6,698 nucleotides of DNA from Coriobacteriales bacterium (GCA_031276475.1 JAISMZ010000199.1:1-6698); one strand, 5' to 3'; counted from the first letter of the stretch, positions 1 to 6,231 are shown. Translations and numbers: made by a program. The notes: generated by a model from the letters alone, not told the origin.

Positions 1-412
1 CCGTCTGGTCCTGAATGAACTCGTAGTACTGGTTGTAGATCCCTGAGAAGAATGTCTGCGCATCACTGATGTAGCTTGGCAGCAGGGCCGTAAAACCGAC
101 TACCTGCTCGACGATCACCGGAACAAAGAGCAAAAGCAGAGCTGCAATGATCACCAGAGTCGCCAGATAGGCAATGGCGGCGCCTGCGGCCCGTGGAACG
201 CGGTGGCGCTCCATCCAGGCTACCGGGACGCGCAAAATAAAGACCAGAAATGCCGAGAAGAGAATCACCGATATGGAGGTCCAGACCTGCCCGATAACCG
301 TGCCGCAGGCCATGGCAATAATCCCAATGCCGATGATCATCCAGATCAGGTAAGCAAGGCGTCTAATATTACTTAATTTGCTAACAGTATCTTGCTTTTC
401 ACCACTGTTCAT
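1..412 (-). CDS. AI-2E/PerM-family (DUF20) membrane transporter, partial (C-terminus beyond window)
   Basis: The minus strand is open from an ATG at 412 to the window edge, giving 137 N-terminal residues with no stop. After a short hydrophilic start there are hydrophobic segments at about residues 18-38, 43-62 and 76-100. The arginine/proline-rich link between the second and third (RVPVAWMERHRVPRAAGAAI) is typical of the AI-2E/PerM family, and the segment ending LLPSYISDAQ fits the start of its soluble loop. Family members are usually 340-400 aa, so about two thirds lies outside. Characterised relatives export autoinducer-2 or act in ion/proton exchange; the substrate here cannot be told. It begins 20 nt after the stop of the DUF948 gene and is probably its operon partner. 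The ribosome site is weak (GGTGA about 8 nt before ATG), so translation may depend on the upstream gene. Confidence 0.8.
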   Translation of the reverse strand, partial: MNSGEKQDTVSKLSNIRRLAYLIWMIIGIGIIAMACGTVIGQVWTSISVILFSAFLVFILRVPVAWMERHRVPRAAGAAIAYLATLVIIAALLLLFVPVIVEQVVGFTALLPSYISDAQTFFSGIYNQYYEFIQDQT

Positions 413-432
413 GAGAGTTTCACCCGGACTCC

Positions 433-1509
433 TCACCAGGGAGACTGAGGAGTTGGCGCGAAGACTCCGGAACCAGCCGCAGCAGGCGCAGCCGGGATGC
501 CCGTTGCTGGTGCAACAGGCGCTGGGGGGTTATCCGTTGTGGGCGTGGCGGGCGCAGCCGGAATGCCCGTTGCTGGCGTAACCGGGGTATCCGCGGCCAT
601 CTTTGCAGCAGCCGCGAGGGCAGCCGCAACCGAAACCTCTGTAGTGGCGGAAGAATCACTTGCATTGGGAGCAGCACCTGAGGTGCCACCTGCACCAGGA
701 TTAGCAACGGGGATATCACTCGTACCAGGAGCAGCTACAGGAGTCACGCCTGTCAAGGAAACTCCAGCCGCCTGTTGACTGGGTGTCAACGACGGCGCTA
801 CGGTGGAATCGCCAGCCGCATAAGACGATGCGTCAGGGTTAAAGTTGTAGAGATAGTAGCCGTCACCCGCAGGCTCTTCTCCGCGCTCGCCCTCATCCGG
901 CTCAAAGTCCGGCTCAAAGTCCAGGTCAAAGCCACGATCCGGCTGAATCGCAGAATCTGGTTGGGGCGTTGGGACAGGCTGGGCTGTAAAAGCAGTGTTA
1001 AAGGGCGCGGGTGAAGACTCGGCGACGGTTGCCGCCGCAGCCGCCGCAGCCGCTGCGGTCGTCTCCAAATTCTGTTCAGCGGCGGCTTGGCGCGCTTTCT
1101 CGGCAGCCTGCTTTTTTTCGTGGCGGCCGCCAAAAACGTTGCGTATCCTGTCAGAGGCGCTGCTCAGCAGGTTCAGCGGGGCATCGGTGATCTCGGCAAC
1201 TTTGCCTACTGCTCCAGAGGCAACATCGGTGACGTCACTGATGTCGGCGAGTATCTGGTCGGCACGCATGATCTCCAGATTCACCGCGTCAACCGTAAGC
1301 GAGACCCGCTCCAACAGCGGATCAACGCGCTGGATGGCCGGCTGAAGGGCGTCGATCGTCTGATTGACCTTTTCGATAGCTGGCGTCAGCCCATCAATCG
1401 TACGGTTGATTCGGCGCACCGTCGAGACAAAATGAACAACGAGTACGATCAAAGCGATGACGAACAACGCCAAAACCAGATAAAGCATCTGCAGGATGAC
1501 CTCAGTCAT
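433..1509 (-). CDS. DUF948-type membrane-anchored protein with long Ala/Pro-rich tail
   Basis: This 358-aa protein has one N-terminal transmembrane segment (about residues 6-29). It is followed by a heptad-like helical region (about 30-125) with repeated IDGLTPAIEKV / IDALQPAIQRV units, the pattern of DUF948 (YtxG-like) proteins. A basic patch follows (about 121-140, RIRNVFGGRHEKK). Residues about 141-358 are low complexity: an alanine run (151-160), an acidic DFEPDFEPDE block (about 197-207), then Ala/Pro/Thr-rich sequence with a repeated PATGIPAAPA. Family members are commonly 100-170 aa, so the tail roughly triples the length. No enzyme motif is visible and the function is unknown; an envelope-associated structural role is a guess. 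The ATG overlaps the rarA stop (ATGA, 4 nt), and GAGG inside the end of rarA lies 6 nt upstream, pointing to coupled translation. Confidence 0.82.
   Translation of the reverse strand: MTEVILQMLYLVLALFVIALIVLVVHFVSTVRRINRTIDGLTPAIEKVNQTIDALQPAIQRVDPLLERVSLTVDAVNLEIMRADQILADISDVTDVASGAVGKVAEITDAPLNLLSSASDRIRNVFGGRHEKKQAAEKARQAAAEQNLETTAAAAAAAAATVAESSPAPFNTAFTAQPVPTPQPDSAIQPDRGFDLDFEPDFEPDEGERGEEPAGDGYYLYNFNPDASSYAAGDSTVAPSLTPSQQAAGVSLTGVTPVAAPGTSDIPVANPGAGGTSGAAPNASDSSATTEVSVAAALAAAAKMAADTPVTPATGIPAAPATPTTDNPPAPVAPATGIPAAPAAAGSGVFAPTPQSPW
485..578. repeat. 28-bp direct repeat, 66-bp period, within the DUF948 tail
   Basis: Two near-identical 28-bp copies, at 485-512 and 551-578, begin GGCGCAGCCG and share the core TGCCCGTTGCTGG. 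Their 66-bp spacing is a multiple of three, so gain or loss of a unit would keep the reading frame. They encode the two PATGIPAAPA segments of the tail. Confidence 0.8.
899..931. repeat. 12-bp tandem repeat encoding DFEP units
   Basis: GGCTCAAAGTCC occurs twice perfectly in tandem (899-910 and 911-922), followed by a degenerate third copy (AGGTCAAAG). On the coding minus strand this gives the DLDFEPDFEP acidic block of the DUF948 protein. The 12-bp unit keeps frame. Confidence 0.8.
1031..1057. repeat. 9-bp tandem repeat encoding the polyalanine run
   Basis: GCCGCCGCA is present twice in tandem (1031-1039 and 1040-1048), followed by a variant GCCGCTGCG. It encodes alanine codons on the minus strand and is a likely replication-slippage site that would change length in whole codons. 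Confidence 0.75.
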
Positions 1510-3002
1510 TGTTGCCTCTTTCCACGTGAATGTATCTCGCTAATGATAGCAGAATCCGCTGTCTGAGGAGAGGGAGGACGATCCCGCATCACAGCCTCGG
1601 AGCGATAGGCCTCCCATCCCCGCTCACCAGGGGTATAAAATGCGCCACTTTGCAGGCCATCAGGCAGATACTGCTGCTCGGTGTAGCCACGGGGATCAAG
1701 ATGTGGATAATGATAGGCGCCGTACTTCTCGGCACCGGGGCGGTGACGATCGCGCAGGTGGGCAGGGACATCGCGCACGGGCCCGCTGCGCACCTCGGCT
1801 CGGGCGGCAAAGATGGCGTTGGTAGCGGAGTTAGACTTTGGCGCCAGAGCCATATAAAGTGCCGCCTGAGAGAGATTCAGCTGACACTCCGGGTAGCCAA
1901 TGCTTTCGGCGGCCTTAAAGGCGGCTTCGGCGATAAGCAGAGCCTGGGGGTCGGCGTTGCCCACATCCTCCGAGGCAAATATCAGGATCCGTCGGGCGAT
2001 GAACTTGGGATCCTCGCCCCCTTCGATCATCCGCGCCAACCAATAGACGGCGGCGTCGGGATTGGAGCCGCGCATCGATTTGATGAAGGCGCTGATCACA
2101 TCATAGTGGACGTCGCCCTTCTTATCATAAGGGATGTTTCGGCGCGGCGTGGCCTCGAGGACAGCCCTGAGAGTAATCGTCTGTGGTCGAAGCGGCTCGT
2201 CTGCGGTTCTGGCGACCGCCGCGGTCAGGTTGTTGGCACGGGCGAGTGGCGGCTCGGCAGCCAACTCATCTGCACGCGCGGCAGTTGTCACACCACCACT
2301 GTTTCTTTCGCCCTCTTCGCCCCCAAAAGCCGTAACCTCGGCGGCCAACTCCAGGGTGGTCAGCGCGGAGCGGGCGTCACCGCCGCAGAGCTGAACGATC
2401 GCGGCCAGGGCATCGGCCTTCAGATCAAAGGCGCCGTCCAGGCCGCGCGGATCACGGAGAGCACGCTGGATGATCTCAGCGATATCCGCATCACTCAGAG
2501 CCTTAAATTCTATGATCCGTGAACGTGAATTAAGCGCACTATTAACCTCAAAAAAGGGATTTTCTGTAGTGGCACCAATCAGTATTACTACGCGATCCTC
2601 AACGGCATGCAGCAAAGCGTCCTGCTGCGAGCGCGAGAAGCGGTGGATCTCATCCACAAAGAGGATGGTACGCATATTCTGGGTCATCAGTCGTCGCGAG
2701 GCCTCATCAATCACCCGGCGCAGATCGGCCACACCGCCTGAAATTGCGCTGACCTCGGTAAAATGCGCGCGGGTCTGTTGGGCGATAACACGAGCCAGTG
2801 TGGTCTTACCCGTGCCCGCCGGGCCAAAGAGAATGATTGAGGAGAGTTCGTCGTGTACGATGGCGTTACGCAGCCAGGTGCCCTCACCCACCACCTCGCG
2901 CTGACCGATCAGCTCGTCAAGCGTCGTCGGGCGCATCCGTACCGCCAGCGGCGCAACGCGGGCAAAAGCCTGCTGCTCGATTTCGGAGAAAAGACTATCC
3001 AT
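1506..3002 (-). CDS. rarA: replication-associated recombination protein RarA (MgsA) AAA+ ATPase
   Basis: RarA is a clamp-loader-like AAA+ ATPase that works at stalled replication forks, with SSB and RecA-dependent repair. From the chosen start the protein has 498 aa. It begins MDSLF, then LAVRMRPTTLDELIGQ (19-34). Walker A is GPAGTGKT (60-67), Walker B ILFVDEIH (113-120), the sensor-1 region GATTENPFFEVNSAL (143-157), and sensor 2 GDARSAL (208-214). The C-terminal tetramerisation part is well conserved: YDKKGDVHYDVISAFIKSMRG (292-312), ARMIEGGEDPKFIARR (323-338), ASEDVGNADPQAL (343-355) and QQYLPD (443-448). Relatives are about 420-450 aa; the excess is mainly an insertion at about 226-276 rich in Ala, Glu and Thr. 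An in-frame ATG at 3098 would add 32 unconserved residues. I start at 3002 because conservation begins there and a TATAAT lies 6 nt upstream. Confidence 0.95.
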   Translation of the reverse strand: MDSLFSEIEQQAFARVAPLAVRMRPTTLDELIGQREVVGEGTWLRNAIVHDELSSIILFGPAGTGKTTLARVIAQQTRAHFTEVSAISGGVADLRRVIDEASRRLMTQNMRTILFVDEIHRFSRSQQDALLHAVEDRVVILIGATTENPFFEVNSALNSRSRIIEFKALSDADIAEIIQRALRDPRGLDGAFDLKADALAAIVQLCGGDARSALTTLELAAEVTAFGGEEGERNSGGVTTAARADELAAEPPLARANNLTAAVARTADEPLRPQTITLRAVLEATPRRNIPYDKKGDVHYDVISAFIKSMRGSNPDAAVYWLARMIEGGEDPKFIARRILIFASEDVGNADPQALLIAEAAFKAAESIGYPECQLNLSQAALYMALAPKSNSATNAIFAARAEVRSGPVRDVPAHLRDRHRPGAEKYGAYHYPHLDPRGYTEQQYLPDGLQSGAFYTPGERGWEAYRSEAVMRDRPPSPQTADSAIISEIHSRGKRQQ

Positions 3003-3008
3003 GCGCCT

Positions 3009-3014
3009 ATTATA
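3009..3014 (-). promoter_or_regulatory. -10 box of a probable leaderless rarA promoter
   Basis: On the minus strand a perfect TATAAT is followed by six bases (AGGCGC) and then the rarA ATG at 3002. A start 7 nt beyond the -10 would fall on the A of ATG, so the mRNA would have no leader. No recognisable -35 is found at 16-18 bp spacing. AGGTGG occurs just upstream but would lie outside the transcript. Confidence 0.6.
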
Positions 3015-3112
3015 CCCACCTTGTGCCTCCGTTGCGCGCTTGCCTGGCCACACGCCACCGCCGGTGCAGCTGTCCAGCAGCGCAACACCCCACTCCAATA
3101 CCGATCATGAAT

Positions 3113-3140
3113 CGCCCCCGCACCAGACAGCGCGGGGGCG
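3113..3140 (-). terminator. strong GC hairpin, terminator-like, between the 6S-like RNA and rarA
   Basis: A perfect 9-bp stem (CGCCCCCGC with GCGGGGGCG) encloses a 10-nt loop. It lies just past the 3' end of the predicted structured RNA and about 100 nt before the rarA promoter. No T-run follows on either strand, so it is not a canonical intrinsic terminator. It could end or stabilise the RNA, or act on plus-strand transcripts. Confidence 0.45.
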
Positions 3141-3146
3141 CGACAA

Positions 3147-3316
3147 ATCGTTCCTCATTCTTGAACCGACGGGATGAACCCACCTATCAAAAGGTGGGTA
3201 ACCGCACCAGCGCCTCCAGCTTCCACACCTTGGAGGATACCTGTCCGCGACCGGTATAGGGCTCCCTATTCATTCATGTCGGTCCATCAAATAGGCCGGC
3301 CAAGAATGAGGTCGAT
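3147..3316 (-). ncRNA. ssrS: 6S-like regulatory RNA (SsrS candidate) upstream of rarA
   Basis: 6S RNA mimics an open promoter and sequesters sigma-70-type RNA polymerase. Here about 170 nt on the minus strand fold as a 6S RNA would. The closing stem pairs 3301-3311 (CCTCATTCTTG) perfectly with 3153-3163, extended outward by ATCG/CGAT (3313-3316 with 3147-3150). After a bulge of about 16 nt (3285-3300), ACCGAC/GTCGGT follows (3278-3283 with 3165-3170), then ATGAA/TTCAT (3273-3277 with 3174-3178). A large bubble carries a hairpin on its 3' side (stem 3179-3185 with 3192-3198, loop 3186-3191), a hallmark of many 6S RNAs. The terminal arm has ACCG/CGGT (3252-3255 with 3201-3204), GCG/CGC, and CCTCCA/TGGAGG (3231-3236 with 3213-3218). 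A promoter ends just before the 5' end. In Bacillus subtilis a 6S RNA gene also lies near rarA. The assignment is structural; another structured RNA is possible. Confidence 0.6.
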
Positions 3317-3319
3317 ATG

Positions 3320-3347
3320 AATATAGCATGAATCTGCGTTAACGCAA
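3320..3347 (-). promoter_or_regulatory. promoter of the 6S-like RNA
   Basis: On the minus strand an extended -10, TGCTATATT (3328-3320), is preceded at 16-bp spacing by TTGCGT (3347-3342). A transcript starting 4-8 nt past the -10 would begin at about 3316-3312, at the foot of the closing stem of the predicted RNA. The agreement between promoter and RNA 5' end supports both calls. Confidence 0.55.
3335..3346. promoter_or_regulatory. 12-bp palindrome TGCGTTAACGCA, possible operator
   Basis: A perfect palindrome overlaps the -35 and spacer of the 6S-like RNA promoter. The core GCGTTAAC recurs at 3378-3385, 42 bp away (about four helical turns). A bound regulator here could control the small RNA; no known regulator is recognised. 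Confidence 0.35.
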
Positions 3348-3435
3348 GCGCCACTCGCCGGTTGTTACTTTTGCACGGCGTTAACAGGGCGGTGACGTGA
3401 CCGTGACAGCGGCTGCAGACAGATAGGCCTGTTGC

Positions 3436-3445
3436 CAACCGGTTG
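3436..3445. promoter_or_regulatory. 10-bp palindrome CAACCGGTTG overlapping the Mur ligase -35
   Basis: A perfect palindrome overlaps the first bases of the -35 at 3443-3448. GCCAACCGGT occurs at 3434-3443 and again at 3521-3530, just before the GTG start, and CCGGTTG also occurs at 3358-3364. These could be repeated operator sites, but such short words may recur by chance. Confidence 0.3.
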
Positions 3446-3471
3446 CTGATTTTAGCGAGTTTGGCTATCAT
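3443..3471 (+). promoter_or_regulatory. promoter of the Mur ligase gene
   Basis: TTGCTG (3443-3448) and TATCAT (3466-3471) are separated by 17 bp, a normal housekeeping arrangement. Transcription would start near 3477-3479, just beyond the ATG at 3475, which argues that translation starts further downstream. Confidence 0.5.
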
Positions 3472-3528
3472 AAAATGCTGTTACCGCACGCTCGCGCGTC
3501 CGCCGCCAATGACTTGAAAGGCCAACCG

Positions 3529-5289
3529 GTGCCCAAATATCCGATGCCTTGCAGCTTTAAGCAGTGTCTCACAGCCCTGGAGGCTTACGGCCTTCTTAAA
3601 AGTCCTGTGGAGACCAACGCAAAATATTCTCACCCGCAAACTGCGGCTGACTCACAGGGCATCGCCGCTGTGAAGGCCCGGGACGAGGCGACGCTGCTCA
3701 GGCAACCCGCCTTTGATTCCCGCGAAGTTGTTGCCGGTACGCTGTTTTATTGTAAGGGCGCGCATTTTGAGTCGAGATTTCTGGACGAGGCGATCGCCCG
3801 TGGCGCTGTGGCCTATGTCAGCGAGAGGCGCTTTGACTCTGCGGCCGCCCGCAGCGTGCCGGCACTGATAGTCTCCGACATCCGCCAGGCAATGGCGCGC
3901 CTGAACGCCCTGTTTTATCGGGAACTGACCAGGGAACTACAGATTACGGGCATCACCGGCACCAAGGGTAAGTCTACCACAGCTTACTTTCTCCGTTCGA
4001 TCCTCGATAGCTGGGCTCGTGCCGAGAGGCGACCGGGCAGCGCTATCCTCTCCAGCATCAAAAACTTTGACGGCGTCAACTGCGAAGAAGCGCATATGAC
4101 AACCGAGGAAAACCTCAGCCTCTACCAGCACTTTGCCAACGCCGCAAGCGCTGGCTGCGAACAGCTGGTAATGGAGGTTACCAGCCAGGCACTGAAGTAC
4201 GGGCGCGTTTTGGGCATCGAGTTTGACATCGCTTGCTTCATGAATTTCGGGCCGGATCACATCAGTGCTGTTGAGCATAGCGATACTGAGGATTATCTGC
4301 TTGCCAAACTACGTATATTTGAGCAATGCCGATTGGCTGTGGTTAACCTTGCCAGCGCTGAAGTGAGACGTGTCCTTGATGCGGCGCGAGCGGGCAGCGC
4401 CAGGCGGCTGTTGTGTTTTGCGGTTGATCGAGACGATGCGCCAAGAGCTGGTGCAAACAGCAATGAGCGCCCCGACCTCTGGGCCAGCGACATCCACCGG
4501 GGTGCAGGCGGTGTGCGCTTTACCTTGCATATCGCCAACCAGGCCCAAGACCTGCTTGGCACAGCAGAAAGTGGCACTACGAGCGACGACACGAGTGGTG
4601 GAACCGCCTCCAACAGCGGTGCGAGTGGTGGGGTCGGGTTCGGTGGGAGTGACCATGATCGCAAAAATCACGCCGCCAGCAGCTATCCGATAGAACTGGC
4701 CCTCAGTGGCCAATTCAACGTCGAGAACGCTCTGGCGGCCATCGCCTGTGCCCTTGCCGCCGGTGCTCCCCTGAGCGCCATCCGCGAAGGCCTGCGTACG
4801 GCCTGCGTTCCTGGTCGCATGGAGCTGTTCCAGACACCGGACAATAAGACGGTAATCGTCGATTACGCTCACAACCTGATGAGCTTTGAAACTCTGTTTG
4901 CCTCAGTCAGCCGTGACTACCCCAAACGCCCCCTGAGCGTAGTGTTCGGCTGTCCAGGCGACAAGGCCCATGACCGTCGCCACGACCTGGCTCAGATATG
5001 TGCGCGCTACGATGCGGACGTTGTGATTACCGAGGACGACCCCGGCAGTGAAGCGGTGTTAGACATCTGCAACGAGATCGCTACCCATCTGCGAGCGGCC
5101 GGCGGTCATGGTCGCGTCATCGAGGATCGCGAGCAAGCCATCCAAAGCGCCATCAACACCGCTCCTGAAGGCGCCGTAATCCTTGTCGCCGGCAAAGGCC
5201 GTGATACCTGTCAGAAGCGCGGGCATGCCTATGTGCCAATAATCTCAGATGTAGAGGTAGTTATGCGCCATTCAGTTCCAGTGACGTGA
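3529..5289 (+). CDS. MurE-type Mur ligase (UDP-MurNAc-tripeptide synthetase family), probably not DAP-specific
   Basis: ATP-dependent Mur ligases of this type add the third stem-peptide residue to UDP-MurNAc-L-Ala-D-Glu in the cytoplasm. In the 586-aa form, the N-terminal UDP-binding domain has FDSREVVAGTLFYCKG (62-77). The ATP-binding domain has GTKGKST (144-150), MTTEEN (190-195), EVTSQAL (216-222), DHIS (243-246), and K260 in AKLRIF, the position of the carbamylated lysine. The C-terminal domain has GRME (429-432), DYAH (445-448), FGCPGDK (473-479), DDPGSE (503-508) and AGKGRD (554-559). Diaminopimelate enzymes carry DNPR where this has DDPG, and GTKGK resembles lysine-type MurE, so Lys or Orn is likelier; the substrate is inferred. 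A Gly/Ser/Thr insertion fills about 344-380. I chose GTG at 3529 because GAAAGG lies 7 nt upstream and ATG 3475 precedes the expected transcript start; ATG 3544 is also possible. No other mur gene is in view, so it could be a paralogue. Confidence 0.85.
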   Translation: MPKYPMPCSFKQCLTALEAYGLLKSPVETNAKYSHPQTAADSQGIAAVKARDEATLLRQPAFDSREVVAGTLFYCKGAHFESRFLDEAIARGAVAYVSERRFDSAAARSVPALIVSDIRQAMARLNALFYRELTRELQITGITGTKGKSTTAYFLRSILDSWARAERRPGSAILSSIKNFDGVNCEEAHMTTEENLSLYQHFANAASAGCEQLVMEVTSQALKYGRVLGIEFDIACFMNFGPDHISAVEHSDTEDYLLAKLRIFEQCRLAVVNLASAEVRRVLDAARAGSARRLLCFAVDRDDAPRAGANSNERPDLWASDIHRGAGGVRFTLHIANQAQDLLGTAESGTTSDDTSGGTASNSGASGGVGFGGSDHDRKNHAASSYPIELALSGQFNVENALAAIACALAAGAPLSAIREGLRTACVPGRMELFQTPDNKTVIVDYAHNLMSFETLFASVSRDYPKRPLSVVFGCPGDKAHDRRHDLAQICARYDADVVITEDDPGSEAVLDICNEIATHLRAAGGHGRVIEDREQAIQSAINTAPEGAVILVAGKGRDTCQKRGHAYVPIISDVEVVMRHSVPVT

Positions 5290-5293
5290 TTTA

Positions 5294-5362
5294 CTCCTTG
5301 TGGCTTTCTCGACAAGAGCGCCGCGGTGCGCTCCGAGGCGCTGTAACCGATGACATAAGGAG
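5294..5362. terminator. structured convergent gap, possible bidirectional terminator
   Basis: The Mur ligase and methyltransferase genes converge here. CTCCTTGTG (5294-5302) can pair with CATAAGGAG (5354-5362) with one G-U pair. It encloses a GAGCGC/GCGCTC hairpin (5316-5321 with 5328-5333) that has an alternative GCGCC/GGCGC pairing. No T-run follows on either strand, so termination is inferred from position and pairing only. Confidence 0.35.
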
Positions 5363-5379
5363 AACCCAGGGGGACCTCT

Positions 5380-6225
5380 CTAACTATCCTTATCCCAGGC
5401 GATAAAGGCCCACTCCACCACTCTGGTATAGTCGCGCTGCCAGACAAGGCGGCCCTGCTCATCGCACAGCTGTACCAGATGGCGGCGCAGATAGCTTTGC
5501 AGCCGTGCTTCCTCCTTATTGTTGAGGAGACCAGCGCTGCGACGAATTGCCGCTTCGGCGTGCCTGCGGCTGGGCCAGGATTCGTGCTTGGGACTATCGA
5601 TGAAACGCAGCTCGGGTCGGACGTCCATGGCAAAGAGAATATTCATACAGTAGGCAAAGTTGGAATGTTGACAGATGTGACGGCCGAGTTCCTTGGCCAA
5701 CACCCGGTCGAAGACAGGTGAGCCGCCGGCTGCGGTAGAGATACAGACCCGCCTGCGCGCCCAGGCATTGAGTTTGCGAATCGCCGACTCCAGTTCAACA
5801 GCCGCGACGGACCGCGAAGCCAGGGCAACGTCGACCTTCTCCACACCTTTTACCTGCCAGTCATCGCGCCAGTCGGCCAGCACCGGTGTGACATCAAGAC
5901 CCCCTGCCTGATGTGCCTTTTTAAAGAGCATCGCCAGCATCCGATGCGAGAAGTCCAACGCAATAACCCGGTGCCCCCGTCCCGCCAACAGCACCGACAT
6001 CAAGCCCGGTCCACAGCCGATGTCCAAAACGCTTTCGCCAGGACGCAAGGCGGCGTAATCGATGAAATCGGCGATATAGGGGTCGTAGCCATCCAGCAAT
6101 GTATGACCCTGCCTGCGGCAACGAACAGCCTTGTCGTTCCAGAATTCCGGTGTATCCGGCTGCCGTGGGCCTCCCAGGGCCAACTCCCACTCATGGTTCC
6201 AGTCTGTTTTAACGAGTACCGACAT
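5380..6225 (-). CDS. class I SAM-dependent methyltransferase, substrate unknown
   Basis: The 281-aa protein from ATG 6225 has the Rossmann methyltransferase signature: motif I VLDIGCGPG (66-74), the acidic end of strand 2 in VIALDFSHRML (87-97), and VDVALASRSVA (131-141) at the motif IV position. Before it lies an aromatic-rich segment with paired Trp and FWND (about 9-30), where substrate specificity may reside. Later segments include ARRRVCIST, SNFAYCMNILFAMDVRPELRFIDSP and a C-terminal RVVEWAFIAW. The overall plan resembles methyltransferases I associate with Eggerthella-like bacteria, but the substrate is not identifiable. A GTG at 6252 would add nine residues; I prefer 6225 because TACAAT lies 6 nt upstream, as for rarA, and no Shine-Dalgarno is seen. 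The gene lies 95 nt downstream of a ModE-like regulator on the same strand and converges with the Mur ligase. Confidence 0.85.
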   Translation of the reverse strand: MSVLVKTDWNHEWELALGGPRQPDTPEFWNDKAVRCRRQGHTLLDGYDPYIADFIDYAALRPGESVLDIGCGPGLMSVLLAGRGHRVIALDFSHRMLAMLFKKAHQAGGLDVTPVLADWRDDWQVKGVEKVDVALASRSVAAVELESAIRKLNAWARRRVCISTAAGGSPVFDRVLAKELGRHICQHSNFAYCMNILFAMDVRPELRFIDSPKHESWPSRRHAEAAIRRSAGLLNNKEEARLQSYLRRHLVQLCDEQGRLVWQRDYTRVVEWAFIAWDKDS

Positions 6226-6231
6226 AGTGCG

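Noticed and set aside
1530..2522. 330-aa plus-strand open frame opposite rarA
   Set aside because: It is antisense to conserved RarA motifs, has no recognisable domain, and is a typical shadow frame in GC-rich DNA.
3003..3098. 32-residue N-terminal extension of RarA from ATG 3098
   Set aside because: The extension has no family character and would have to be transcribed from upstream of the TATAAT at 3009-3014; the conserved N-terminus begins at MDSLF.
3157..3176. tRNA/tmRNA-like GGTTCAAG word on the minus strand
   Set aside because: No acceptor stem, D-arm, anticodon arm or CCA end could be fitted around it; it belongs to the closing stem of the 6S-like RNA.
3192..3207. T-box-like sequence AGGTGGGTAACCGCAC on the plus strand ahead of the Mur ligase
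   Set aside because: It differs from the T-box consensus by an inserted base, lies about 270 nt or more before the gene, shows no specifier stem, and is better explained as part of the minus-strand structured RNA.
4309..4872. 187-aa minus-strand open frame within the Mur ligase gene
   Set aside because: It lies opposite conserved Mur ligase sequence and shows no domain or ribosome site.
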